A stretch of DNA of 64,000 nucleotides from the NCBI GenBank assembly GCA_022828595.1, contig JAKGHH010000002.1, forward strand, positions 85,466,076-85,530,075, in the 5' to 3' direction. The position numbers and the translations under genes are program-made. The notes beneath the pieces were generated by a model, which ran no database searches, had not been told where the DNA came from, and saw only the letters and a list, made by a program, of their open reading frames with translations. Positions 13,012 through 22,830 of the stretch are shown in pieces. Within the stretch, counting starts at the first letter, position 1; each line of letters starts with the position of its first letter. This stretch comes from Nelumbo lutea. Its lineage: Eukaryota; Streptophyta; Magnoliopsida; Proteales; Nelumbonaceae.

Positions 13012-14360
13012 CCCCATTTCTCACACACAAAGAAATACATAATGTAGGTTAAGGAAATAGCTCTACCCCCATTAACCTAGAAAATATCACCCTTCACATC
13101 CCAAAGCCTTCCCACTCACTCTCCCACGTCCGTAGAGTCCTTCCATACATGTTTGAAGTCCAAGAACCTCCCTAGGTTGAACTACATTGAAGAAAAGTAC
13201 GAAGCATGCTTGAAGCGAAGAACAATGCGGTAGAAAACCAATACTACAGCAGCGTTCCATACCATTTGGGCTACATAATCCATACCTTTGGCTCGTTAAA
13301 ATGATGTGGATTTCATCTTGAAATTGATGAGTCACTCAAAGTGCAATAGATGTTCAAGGTTTATGCATTCGTTAGTTCAGAATTCAAACGTTGATGAATG
13401 TATCGAAGAAGGAATAAGGCATTAGAAATCCATGATGAGGTATGATACGAAACACTATACGTTTCATATCCTGTTTTTTCTCTTCCTTTTAGATGGAATT
13501 TCTTCATAAAGTTTTGTTCTCTTTCTGAATGAGTACCATTAGTAGTAGAATTTATTTCATTCGGTAGATTTAATTGTTAGTCAGTAGTTTATTAGTTCTT
13601 TTAAATCTAATAATCTCTTTTTTTTTCCTGTTAAACTATTCAGATTGTCTTTGGTGAGTTATTAGTTTGTTTTTATCTCAATTTCCATTAGGAAATAGCT
13701 GGCCCCACCATTCTCTTATTCGTTTTTGAATGTTCATCTTGTTTTTTTACTAGTGTTGTTTGAACTTTTTTAATTATTCAATACAGTCACTCCATCGATA
13801 CATTCATCCATTCTAGTTTTTTTTCCTTAATTTAAATTTACATTGTGATGACATCATCTTCCACGTAGTTTTTTTTTTTTTTTTCACACTCGTTAGATTT
13901 AGAGATTGTCGTGTTTTTCTCTTATGTAATAGGATACTTAACTTTTTGATAAACTTTAAATTCCACCTTTTTTCTTTTTTTTTTTCTTTAACAATGCGTC
14001 TTTACATTTCAACATCCAAAAGCATACATTTTTTTTAAAACAAAATTTCCTTAAGGTTTTTTTTAGTCTAGGATGCGCCGTTTAAATCAGTAGCTATTTT
14101 TTTTCTCCCTTTCATTCCACACATTAGCATTAGGTTTAGTTAGAAATCTCATATTCATTTCTAGTAATCATATTGTTCTTTTGTTACTTTAATTTCTTTA
14201 ATCATTTATGGCATTGCATCTTTGGTCACATTCATGTAATTTATCATTAGGAGTTTCTTAATTTCCATCCTCTTCTTTTAGCTAGTTCTTAGCCTTATTC
14301 TTCATTTTTTTTCTCATGAATTTTGATAGTTGTAGATTACATTTTCTAATTGATCATTTA

Positions 14361-14479
14361 GGCTTAGTTTGGAAGGAGTACAAATACAAATATGTACAGT
14401 ACAAATCCATACAAAATACTACAAAATATAAGGTTTTGTACTCTACATATTTGTATTTGTATTCCTTCCAAACTGAGCC
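14361..14479. mobile_element. Tourist-type MITE
   Basis: A 119-bp palindromic element with ends GGCTTAGTTTGGAAGG and CCTTCCAAACTGAGCC. The inverted repeats extend inward for about 38 bp with few mismatches. It is flanked by TTA on both sides (14358-14360 and 14480-14482), the target duplication of the PIF/Harbinger superfamily. It has no coding capacity and lies inside the first Tat/Ogre-like LTR. Confidence 0.9.
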
Positions 14480-14810
14480 TTAATTGTTATTTCTTGGTTT
14501 AGTATTTTCTTCTTATACTAATTGTTAGATAAAAGTTAGTTTTCTTTCTTGGTTAATCTAGTATGATATTTATCTCTTTTAAGACAAAAAGAAATTTAAA
14601 TTTTCCTTGGAAAATTGGTGAAGTAGAGGCCGGTTTAGCCGGGTGTGTGGGGTGCCTAACACCTTCCCACATTGTACCTTGGTCTCCGAACCCAAAGAAT
14701 CTCATCCCATTGGACAATGAGTCACCAAGAAAACAAAAAATGTTTTTCTTGAAAAATCTTGGGTTTTCCTAAATTTCCGAATTCCCAAAAATTTAGCTGG
14801 TGACTCCAAC

Positions 14811-15639
14811 TCCAATCCAAAGTCTTAATCATCCTCCTCCAGGTTGGGTAGCCACACATGCTTTTCAAAATTTTTTGCCCAAATGGTTTTCAAAGCGAAA
14901 ATACCAAAGTAAGCCTACCTAAACATAACCTTAATTTTGGCAAATCAACCTTTTCTACATTCATCAAATAGAGCGATTCGACTTTGTTGAGCTCTTCATT
15001 TATCAAACAGAGTGACTCAACCTTATTGAGCTCTTCATTTATCAAGTAGAGCGAGTCGACTATGTCAATCTCTTCATTCATCGAATAGGTTAACTTGACC
15101 TTATCGAACACCACATTCACCAAATAGGTCAACTCAACCTTGTCAAACACCACATTCATCATACAGTTTGGCTCAACCCTGATGAGCTCTTCATGCATCA
15201 CACCAGGCAACTTAACTATGTTAAGTCCAACAATATCAAATAAGAGTGGCTCAACCTTGTCAAACACTACATTCATTAAACAAGGTGACTTGACTCTGCG
15301 AACCCCTACATCATCCAAAAAAGTGGTTTGGTTCTTTTTAAGCTCTTGCATCCTTTGCATCAATCATTTAAACATGCTAATACATTAAGCGGAAATAAAC
15401 TTGGAACCTTCAAGCTTTCTCATGTTTTCGAAGTTTTTGTTTGCACTACTACACTCCTTGTCATGTTCCCTATAGATACATCATTCCATAGGGGCTAGGT
15501 AGGTGTACAACAATAAACTTGGCCTTTTGATCAATACTACCTCTAAGAGCTTGTTTCATAGTCTCTCATAAAAATCTTCCTATGCTTTTTTCGTCTTTGT
15601 TGTTCCCTAGCTCGCTACCTCACAACAAAGAGGAGTAAT
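14811..15639. other. Interval between two Tat/Ogre-like LTRs, with polypurine tract
   Basis: Apart from the 39-bp array, this stretch has no gene. It ends AAAGAGGAGTAA (15627-15638) directly before TGTAAGCACCC, which looks like a polypurine tract before a 3' LTR. If both LTR-like blocks belonged to one insertion it would be a very short non-autonomous element. However, their U3 arrays differ in sequence, so two separate elements are more likely. Confidence 0.45.
14940..15345. repeat. 39-bp tandem array (13-residue periodicity)
   Basis: About nine units of 38-40 bp run head to tail. Each starts ATCA(A/C) and contains CTCAACCTTGTC or a variant, then GAGCTCTTCATT or CACCACATTC. Because the unit is close to 39 bp, the minus strand stays open for about 157 codons (15363 down to 14890) with a repeat of the type LINEELNKVESLC. 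The array lies in the short interval between the two Tat/Ogre-like LTRs. It could be a remnant of an internal coding region or simple tandem amplification; no known domain is seen. Confidence 0.75.
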
Positions 15640-16199
15640 TGTAAGCACCCAATTTTTATTCGATTCCCTTTTTAGCCCACTTCTCACATTCCAAATGCTT
15701 GATCAGACTTTACCAACATCTTTAGAATATGCCAAAACCCAAGGAAACCAAACCTCAACTCAAATACCTTCAAATTCAGCCTTAAATTAATAACATTCCC
15801 TTCTAATGGTCACGATTGTGCCATGTCACCACACCCCATACAATCAGCACCCATCACATGAAACAAAACCTTTTAAAAACCAATCATACCAAATTTTAGT
15901 CCTAAATTCCTTGATTTCGCTGCTCATCAATCAAAGATTCTATTTCAACGTATATGGTACTTTGGCGCTTCTTGAACAAAAAACCTATGGTCCACACATC
16001 CTTGACATGACCAAACCCTCTCTACAACCTTAATTTTAAATCCATGCGACTATACCAAGCATAAACCTAAAATCCCTTCATTTACCCATCAATCAAACTA
16101 AGATTCCATTTTGAGCCCCTTCATTGGCCGAAACACCCACAACATAGATTCCCTACATTCCAACACCTCTAAAACAATCAGACACTCCCATTAGACCCC

Positions 16200-18212
16200 A
16201 AATATCTATATCCATCGCCCAAATTTCAGATCTAAAAATTCTCATTTTGCCCCATCGAAGACAAAGATTCCAAATCGACCACTCTCGTTGCTTGTTACTC
16301 TCAAAATCTTAGATTTCGACTACAACACCTTCCCCGAAACACTCAAACCTTTCCTAAATCTTCATCAGTCACTTGATTAACCACCCACCAAAGTTCAGAC
16401 CTGGAAAAATCCATTTTACCCCCATCTAGAAAGATTCCAAATTGACCACTCTCGTTGATCATTACTTTTAAAATATTAGATCTCCATCACAACACCTCTC
16501 CTAAGACACACAAATGTCACCAAAACTTTCATCAACCACCTGATTGTCCACCTAGAAAATTTTATACCTAAAAATGTTCGTTTTAACCCTTGTACAAAAA
16601 GATTCCAAATCAACCATTCTCGTCGATCACTACTCTCAAAATCTTAGATCTCCACCGTAACACCTTTCCTAAGACACACAAACCTCACCAAAACTTTCAT
16701 CAAACACCTAATGGTCCACCTAGAAAGTTTCAGACCTAAAAATGTTTGCTTTACCCCTCATACGCAAAGATTCAAATCAACAATTTTCGTCGCTCGCTAC
16801 TCTCAAAATCTTAGATCTCTATCACAACACCCCCTAAGACACTAAAACCTTTCCAAGACCTTCATCAACTACTTGGTTGACCACCCACCAAACTTTAGGC
16901 CCAAAAATACCCATTTTACCCCCATCCAAAAAGATTCTAAATCGATCACTTTCATTGCCCGATCCAAATCCAAGATCTTCATTATAATACTCCATTTAAG
17001 ACCCTCATGTTAGATAGTGTATGCCCTTAGCTCCAATCTAATTGATGTAAAGATACATTTATCATAAATGAATAAAAGTACATTATTGTTACTGACACTA
17101 ATGTGATACCAAAGAAGTTGGGGCAGCTTAATTCAACTTCTGGGGTTAGACCCAAAGTACATTCAGTGTGTGTTTGGATGAAACATTGAACCCGAATAAT
17201 TTTCCAGTTATGCCTTAGACCTTGGAGATTGATGGGCAAAACTGGAAAGTTACACATAACCCCTAGACTTGATTATGGTTGTGTTTGATTGTGTTGTCTT
17301 TGATATGCCAATCAGTGAGATCCATTGAGGGTCAAAACTTGTGTATGTTGGGGCAGTCTAAGAATTCACTTGAGTAGGTGATCATAGTGATAGGTATAAA
17401 TCTCCCTCTTTGTTTGGTTTCAAATCTGATCCGGTTTAGTGCAAGATTGATCTTGAAAAATGCAATTTTTCAAAAATAGGGAATTCGGTTCCCAGAAGGA
17501 TTAGGAAATTTTTAAAATTTTGCTCAGCCACATAGCATGGTTCGGCCATCCATATGATGGATCCTAACCCTTCCAACACCCCAAACCCTACCAAAACCTC
17601 TATCAACTTCCCAACCAACCATCCATCAAATTTCAAACCACAAAATGATCATTTTGCACCTTATCTAAAAAGATTCTAAATCGACTACTCTCATCGCCTG
17701 ATACTCTCCAAATCCAAGATCTTCATCATGGTACTTCATCCAAGACTTCCATCAAATTTCAGACATCAAAATGACCATTTTGCTCCTTATCTAAAAAGAT
17801 TTCAAACTAACTATCCTCATTGACTGCCACTTTCTTCATCTAAGATTTTCATCAAAATACTCCATCCAAGACCCCCAAACCCTGTCAAAACCTCCACTAA
17901 CCTCCCGGTTGAAAATCCATCACCTTCCATACCTAAAAATGACCATCTTGCCCTTCATCCAAAAGATTTCAAACCGACAATCTTCATTAGTTGTCACTCT
18001 ACAAATCTAGGATCTTTGTCGAAACACATCATTTAGTACCTTCATAACCTATCAAAACCTTCATCAATCCCCCGATCAACCATCCATTAAATTCTGACCT
18101 TAAAATACCATTATTGCCTCTCATATGAAAAAAATTCTAAATCAACAATCCTCATTGGCTGCTACTTTCCTATTTCAAGATCTTCATTGCAGTGCACCCT
18201 TCACGTCACCCA
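16200..18212 (+). repeat. About 170-bp tandem array in the U3 of the second LTR
   Basis: Units share AAAAAGATTCCAAATC, ATCACTACTCTCAAAATC and AACCTTCATCAA-like blocks. About four clear units run from 16230 to 17000 and about three to four more from 17580 to 18210, split by a nested insertion. The sequence differs from the array at 11920-12700, although position and unit length are alike. Confidence 0.75.
17008..17578 (+). mobile_element. Short internally deleted member of the TGTTAGACAG family
   Basis: The insert starts TGTTAGATAG and ends CCAACA, flanked by CCTCA and CCCCA (4 of 5 alike), inside a 170-bp repeat unit that resumes cleanly after it. Its first 420 bases match the start of the long copy at 22831. 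At GGTATAAATCTCCCTC it jumps to sequence matching 24477 onward of that copy and shares its last part up to GATGGATCCTA. About 1.1-1.2 kb of the middle is thus missing. No coding region. Confidence 0.75.
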
Positions 18213-18862
18213 TGTTGGACAATTTTGTATGCCCTTTCAATCTGATTTGATGTACTTTTGATATTTAGTGTAAATAAATAAAGTGCATGTTTGATTCATG
18301 TTGTTTGGTATAATTCTGTGTAAGACACTAAAATTGGACACTTTTTGAGACTCGTGTTAGTTTTAAAAGTTCACAGCCATTGGATAAGTCTGGGGAGATT
18401 TATCCTACCAAGGCTGATATTGGTGTGCTGCCAAGTGTTGGGATGGCTTGTCTCGGTCACTAGGGTAAGACCCAAGGTATATGTAGTATCGGATTACTCA
18501 AATCCTTGAACTGGACCAGATTTCCAGTATTGCCCTGGACCTTGGAGACAGATGGGAAAAATTGGAAAGTTACACCTGATCCCTAGACTCGATTATGATA
18601 CTTCACTAGGTATCGGATCGGACTCTCTTTGATATGCCAATCAGTGAGATCCTTATCGGGGGTCAAAACTTGGGCATGTTGGGGCAGCTTGAGAATTCAT
18701 CTGAGTGGGTGATCATAGTGACAGGATCAGCCCCTTTGTCGGACAAAGGTAATGATCGGGAATGCACTCTCTCTGATGGAAACCAAACTGCCGGCAATTG
18801 ATTTCAATCGTTGGAATTTTGTTTTGCAAAATTTATATATATATCTATATATATGCCATTAA
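18213..18862 (+). mobile_element. 5' part of another TGTTAGACAG-family member
   Basis: From TGTTGGACAATTTTGTATGC the sequence follows the copy at 22831 closely, including GGATCAGCCCCTTTGTCGG and the block before GCAAAATTTATATATATA. Similarity ends in the TA-rich microsatellite at about 18850-18862, after which the host LTR continues. The 3' part is missing, with the break at a TA repeat. Confidence 0.75.
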
Positions 18863-19027
18863 CAGTCCCAAATGCGGAATTGCAATGGTAGGCATGCCTC
18901 AAACTCCCATTGGATGCATAAAACCTGTGATTTTCCTTGAAAAACTATCTTTTTTTCGTTAAAAAGTCATCTTCGAGCTTAGGGTCTTTGATTAGGCAAG
19001 ATACTAACCTATCCCCTTCCCTTTCTC

Positions 19028-19035
19028 TATAAATA
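19028..19035 (+). promoter_or_regulatory. TATA box of the second Tat/Ogre-like LTR
   Basis: TATAAATA in CTCTATAAATAGAGATCC, followed by an AG-rich leader. Position and context are those of an LTR promoter. Confidence 0.5.
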
Positions 19036-19765
19036 GAGATCCAATTCAAGATTTAGGAGAGAACTAAGAGAGAGGAGAGAAACAAAAGAGAGACCTCAGA
19101 AGCATCTCCAAGCTCCATAGAATTCCCATTCATGAGAAAACCCTCAAGCTTTTGAACCCAAAACTTCAAACCAGCCCCTCTGTTCTCAGATTGAAGGTTT
19201 TGCAACCAGAAGTGCTCCCCAACTCAAGAATCCATTCAAGTTTCATTCTAATTTGTCTCAGTTACTAAAAAACTCTTATCAAGGTCACATATGAGAGGAA
19301 AGCCACTTACTCCTTTTAGCTTGAATTTGTAGTTTTTAGGTTGCTTGAAGTCCTAAGACCATGGCGAACTTACGCTCTCAGCTTCTCCTAGACTAAGAAA
19401 AAGAGGCAGAAAGACAAGGGTCTTAGGGGAATTAGTACCTAAATCCCAATAACATCACCTCAAAATTGGTCTCAAGAGAGGTTAGGAACATTTTTCTCTA
19501 GATTTCAGAAATTCTTGCAATCCTTTTACTAATTCCTCATTAGAAGTTGAGCCTAAACCATTCTTGTATTGGGCTATTACAATAACTTGGAGACAAGGGT
19601 ACCTAACACTTTCCCTTTCCCAATCCTTCCAGGTGTAGAATCTCTTAGTTAAATGCCTTTCTTGGTGGAAAGCGGAGTCACTATCAATAAAATAAAGTTG
19701 GTTTTCAAAGCTAAAAAAGATGACCCATTTCCTCTAAAAAATGAATGGTGACTCCATCTTTTTTA

Positions 19766-20136
19766 GCCTGGCATGAGATTCCAAGAACTCACACTAGTTA
19801 AAGATTGATGGTTAATTGAGGGATGAGTATATCAAATTCTCTAGGAGTGCACAATGGATAAGAGGAATCGACAATAGGTTGGTTCTCAAAGATCCTCTAG
19901 TTTGGGATTTGGTTTAGAAGGTAGACGATGGGAAGTTGGGAGCTCTTCAAGGTTGGGTGCTCAAAGTGATGGTAGGAATAGTGGTAACGTGGAATGCATG
20001 CAGGTGGTGAGGACTCCCGAAAGTAGTGAAGTCAAACATGGGGGCACAAGCTAATCATGCAACTCTATTTAAGGCAGGCTTAGAGGATCTTAGATAAATT
20101 AAGGAGGGAAACTGACACGTCGAGGTTGGAGGCTAT
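19766..20136. other. Unassigned stretch, possibly LINE ORF1 debris
   Basis: No open frame of note. The G- and S-rich coding-like wording and the LINE ORF2 remnant downstream on the same strand suggest it may be the decayed front part of that LINE. I cannot show this from a domain. Confidence 0.3.
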
Positions 20137-20681
20137 TAGACTTGGCAATTGGGTTGGATGGGTCGGGTTTGGATTGGGTCAAGACACTTCGGGTTGATTT
20201 TGGGTTGGGTTTGAATTTCGGGTTGGGTTATCAAATGCTAGACCCTAACCCTAAATGTTCGAGTTAGGGTTGACCCATGGGTCAATTTGGGTCATCCTAA
20301 AAAATAACTGAAATTAAAAAAATAAAGAAAAAACTACATGAAAATACCAAAATTAAAGGAATTAACCTTAAAATTCCAAATACAAAATAAAAAAAATTTG
20401 AACATTTAACATTTTAAAGACTAAACAATAAAGAGTAAAGACTAAATAGAAAAAATTAAAGAATGAAAACTTCTAACAATGCATAAATAGTCCTAATTAG
20501 ACTTGACAATCGGGTCAGTGGGTTGATCCATGACCCAACCCAACCCAATCCTGGCTTTTTTCGGATCGAGTCGGATCAGGTCATTTTCACATTCAGGTAG
20601 CTAAATATAAGACCCTAACCCTGTTTTTTCAGATTGAATTGGATCGGGTTCGCGGGTTGAATCAACTTTTTGCTAGGTCTA
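20137..20681. mobile_element. hAT-type MITE with 8-bp target duplication
   Basis: Ends TAGACTTGGCAA and, on the other strand, TAGACCTAGCAA. It is flanked by the identical 8-mer GAGGCTAT at 20129-20136 and 20682-20689, which is diagnostic of hAT insertion. The interior is rich in GGGTTGGG/CCCAACCC words and AT tracts, without coding capacity. A second copy of the left end, TAGACTTGACAATCGGGTC, occurs inside at about 20500. Confidence 0.9.
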
Positions 20682-20689
20682 GAGGCTAT

Positions 20690-21456
20690 CCAAGCTTCTT
20701 TCTTTTCATCATTAAATGCAAGAAGTTTGGGCCAGGATTTGACCCGAGATGGAATTCAAAGTAGCTTAGTTCCAGGTACTGAATTAGATTTTCCTCCTTG
20801 TGTCAGGTCAACCTAAACGGCTAAACACATGAGAGGACAATCTAAAGAGGATCTATGTCTAGTTGTTAAGGATCTAGGTAACAACCGAACGAACCAAGAT
20901 TAGACTAGGGGAGAGAACCTTGAAATTCCTGTGGTTAATTACCCATTTGGAAGTTCCTGGCCTAGATGGGGAAGCTGTAATCAAGAAGCTGATGGTTTCA
21001 TCTAGTGGAAGGGGTGGTGTTTGTATTAGAGAGAGAAAGAGAGGGAAGTCTAGTCAAGGTCGTAGTCAGTCTTCTTCTTAGGAGCATTAGATGCACAATA
21101 ACCAGGGAAGGTTTCCAATTGGGAAAAGATTTTCCAATGAAAAGATGTTAGAGGGATTGGGCATAAAAGAATGGGCTTATTGAATAAACCATTGAACTGT
21201 AAATTTTCTTGGAGATTCCTGAATGAGTGAAATGGTCTTTAGGCCAAATTGTTAAGGTTCCCACACTTGGAAAACGTTCCCACTATTGCAGCACACATTT
21301 AGAAAAATATAGCAAGAGAATTGCAGGGAAATGCTCAATCAATAGGTTTTCAAATTCATGGTATGTTAAATTTGGGTATTTGGGATAAAGCCTAAATCAA
21401 ATCTAGGGAGGGGTTTAGTCATCTCATGAGCCCTCCATCTCTCTAAGCATTTTAAA
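20690..21456 (+). other. Probable LINE ORF1/ORF2 debris
   Basis: No long frame. A stretch at about 21000-21080 reads as an R/K/S-rich tail of the type seen at the end of plant LINE ORF1 proteins. Taken with the ORF2 remnant that follows, I infer decayed LINE sequence. Confidence is low. Confidence 0.35.
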
Positions 21457-22290
21457 GTGGAAGACCTAACCTCCCAAGATTCCGAAGTGGAAAGCTCACT
21501 TAAAATCTCCAACTTGTTTCAACTGGTGGAAGTTAAGAAGACTCTTAGAATGTACATTTTCCATATAGAGGAGGATAAAGTAATTTGGACTGGCTCTTTT
21601 AATGGGAAATTTTCTACTAAGAAGTACTACCAAATCCAAGAATCAAGAGAGCTGAATATGTAAGACCCAGTCACTAGCCAAAGGTTAAGGGTTTTAAGGA
21701 TTTTATCTTAGATAAATAGGATTTATTTATTCATGGAGTCACCCAAGGTACAACTTGTTCTTTTTGTCAAGGAGATATTGAATCTTTATGTTTATCTTAT
21801 GATAGCTAGGTTGCCCTTTGGCTTGGACTACAGTAGCCCAATTCCAAGATTTCTTGTTTTCTGGTGTGCTAAGTGAATCTCTTCTTCTTGAACTATTAAG
21901 TTGGGTTATCTGTGGCCTGGTATTTTATCTGGAAAGGGAGGAATGAGAGAAATTTTGCTAACTCAAATCCTTTTCCATTTGGTATTATTAGGAAAATAAA
22001 TAATGTTCTTAATGGTAGTACCTTTTTTTTGGTAAAATGTTGCACAGACTATCAATAGTAATTATTCTCAGTTAGTTGATTTGGAATCTATTTTAGTGCA
22101 AGATTACAAATGTATTCAGTGTGATAGAAGTGTTTTAAATGATACTTTAGGTTTCTTTGGTTATTGTGTTCGGGATAGTGACAAGTCTTTTGTTGCGGCT
22201 ACATGAAGGAGTGTAGGAAATGTTGGAAGCCCTTTGAAAGTGGAGTTCGGGGCTACCATCAAGATGGTTAATTTTGGCGTTAAGCAAGGA
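21457..22290 (+). pseudogene. LINE ORF2 C-terminal remnant (zf-RVT and RNase H-like)
   Basis: In shifting frames the order of motifs is that of the end of a plant L1-type LINE polymerase. DKVIWTGSFNGKFSTKKYYQ (about 21575-21635) and HGVTQGTTCSFCQGDIESL (about 21735-21790) form the Cys-rich zf-RVT region. A block reading ERRNERNFANSNPFPFG follows at about 21935-21990. Then GFFGYCVRDSDKSFVAAT (about 22150-22205) and GNVGSPLKVEFGATIK (22218-22265) match the RNase H-like domain of these proteins. Endonuclease and main RT domains are not seen upstream. There are stops at 21661 and in several later places, so it is dead. It reads on the same strand as the LINE pieces at 60-64 kb but cannot be shown to be the same family. 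Confidence 0.7.
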
Positions 22291-22299
22291 TGGAAGAAT

Positions 22300-22630
22300 T
22301 AAATTATGTTTTTACATTGGTAAGTGACATCAAGGCATGGTGGGACTTAGGAGTGGATCAAAATTGTTGAGACAATATGAGTTAGAGGGTTATTTTTGTC
22401 ATTTTATTTCTTGGAAGCATCCTTATATTATGCCCCTCTTGCACACTAGATCCTTCTTTATTCTTTTGTACAATACATGTATCTTAAGGACAGAATGGTC
22501 TTTTTACTATTATAATATAAATGTATTTTCCTAGGTGTGGGATGTAACTTTAGACACAGCCTTGCTTTCCTCATTTTCTATTCTTACGAATTGACTTTTG
22601 ACATAGGTATCAGAGCATGTCACAATCTGG
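22300..22630 (+). mobile_element. LTR tail with tRNA-Met-type primer-binding site
   Basis: A segment ends ...GACTTTTGACATA and runs into GGTATCAGAGC (22606-22616), the standard primer-binding site complementary to initiator tRNA-Met in copia and many gypsy elements. The upstream 250-300 bases are AT-rich and LTR-like, but the left end is uncertain. No coding domain follows; about 200 bp later another element starts. Confidence 0.5.
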
Positions 22631-22830
22631 TTTGTTTAAGAGAGATTGTTTTCTAGCTATTTGTTATACTGTTCTGTAGGACCGATTTCATAGTGGTTAT
22701 GAGTCCCATCCTCAATGTTGGGTACTGCTTCTTTGGGTTGTTTCAATCAGCAAATATCAAGTTGTATTTCTGGATTTTTGCACCCCTAAATTTGGTATTT
22801 TTTATTGGTTTTTGTATATGCAAAGCATTA

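Larger units (their letters stand above)
11766..14810 (+). mobile_element. Tat/Ogre-like LTR, first copy
   Basis: The segment opens TGTTTTAGACACCCC, a start common in long LTRs of the Tat/Ogre group. It carries a tandem array in its 5' part and a TATA box at 13003-13011. It finishes with the group's usual U5 wording: GGTGCCTAACACCTTCCC at about 14650 and a GGTGACTCC block at about 14800, where these elements have a GGCGACTCC primer-site region. The stretch from about 13100 to 14360 is T-rich and non-coding. No target duplication could be identified, so the exact ends are approximate. The identification rests on layout and motif memory rather than on coding domains. Confidence 0.5.
15640..19765 (+). 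mobile_element. Tat/Ogre-like LTR, second copy, with nested insertions
   Basis: It opens TGTAAGCACCCAATTTTT, a classic start for this group, directly after a polypurine tract. It then carries a tandem array of about 170-bp units (16200-18212), a TATA box at 19028-19035, and a U5 ending with CCTAACACTTTCCC (about 19600) and GGTGACTCC (about 19750). Two members of another LTR-like family sit inside it (17008-17578 and 18213-18862), so the LTR without insertions is roughly 2.9 kb. No coding domain is attached. Confidence 0.55.

Noticed and set aside
14940..15345. CRISPR-like array of regularly spaced repeats
   Set aside because: The units are contiguous diverged tandem repeats without conserved repeat and unique spacer alternation, in a plant nuclear context.
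11766..19765. One complete Tat/Ogre element with two LTRs and a short internal region
   Set aside because: The two LTR-like blocks have different U3 arrays and different starts. A purine tract precedes the second, but they do not look like a pair made in one insertion.
22606..22616. Start of a full copia or gypsy element at the primer-binding site
   Set aside because: No gag or pol coding follows within the 200 bp before the next element begins, so only an LTR tail remnant is claimed.
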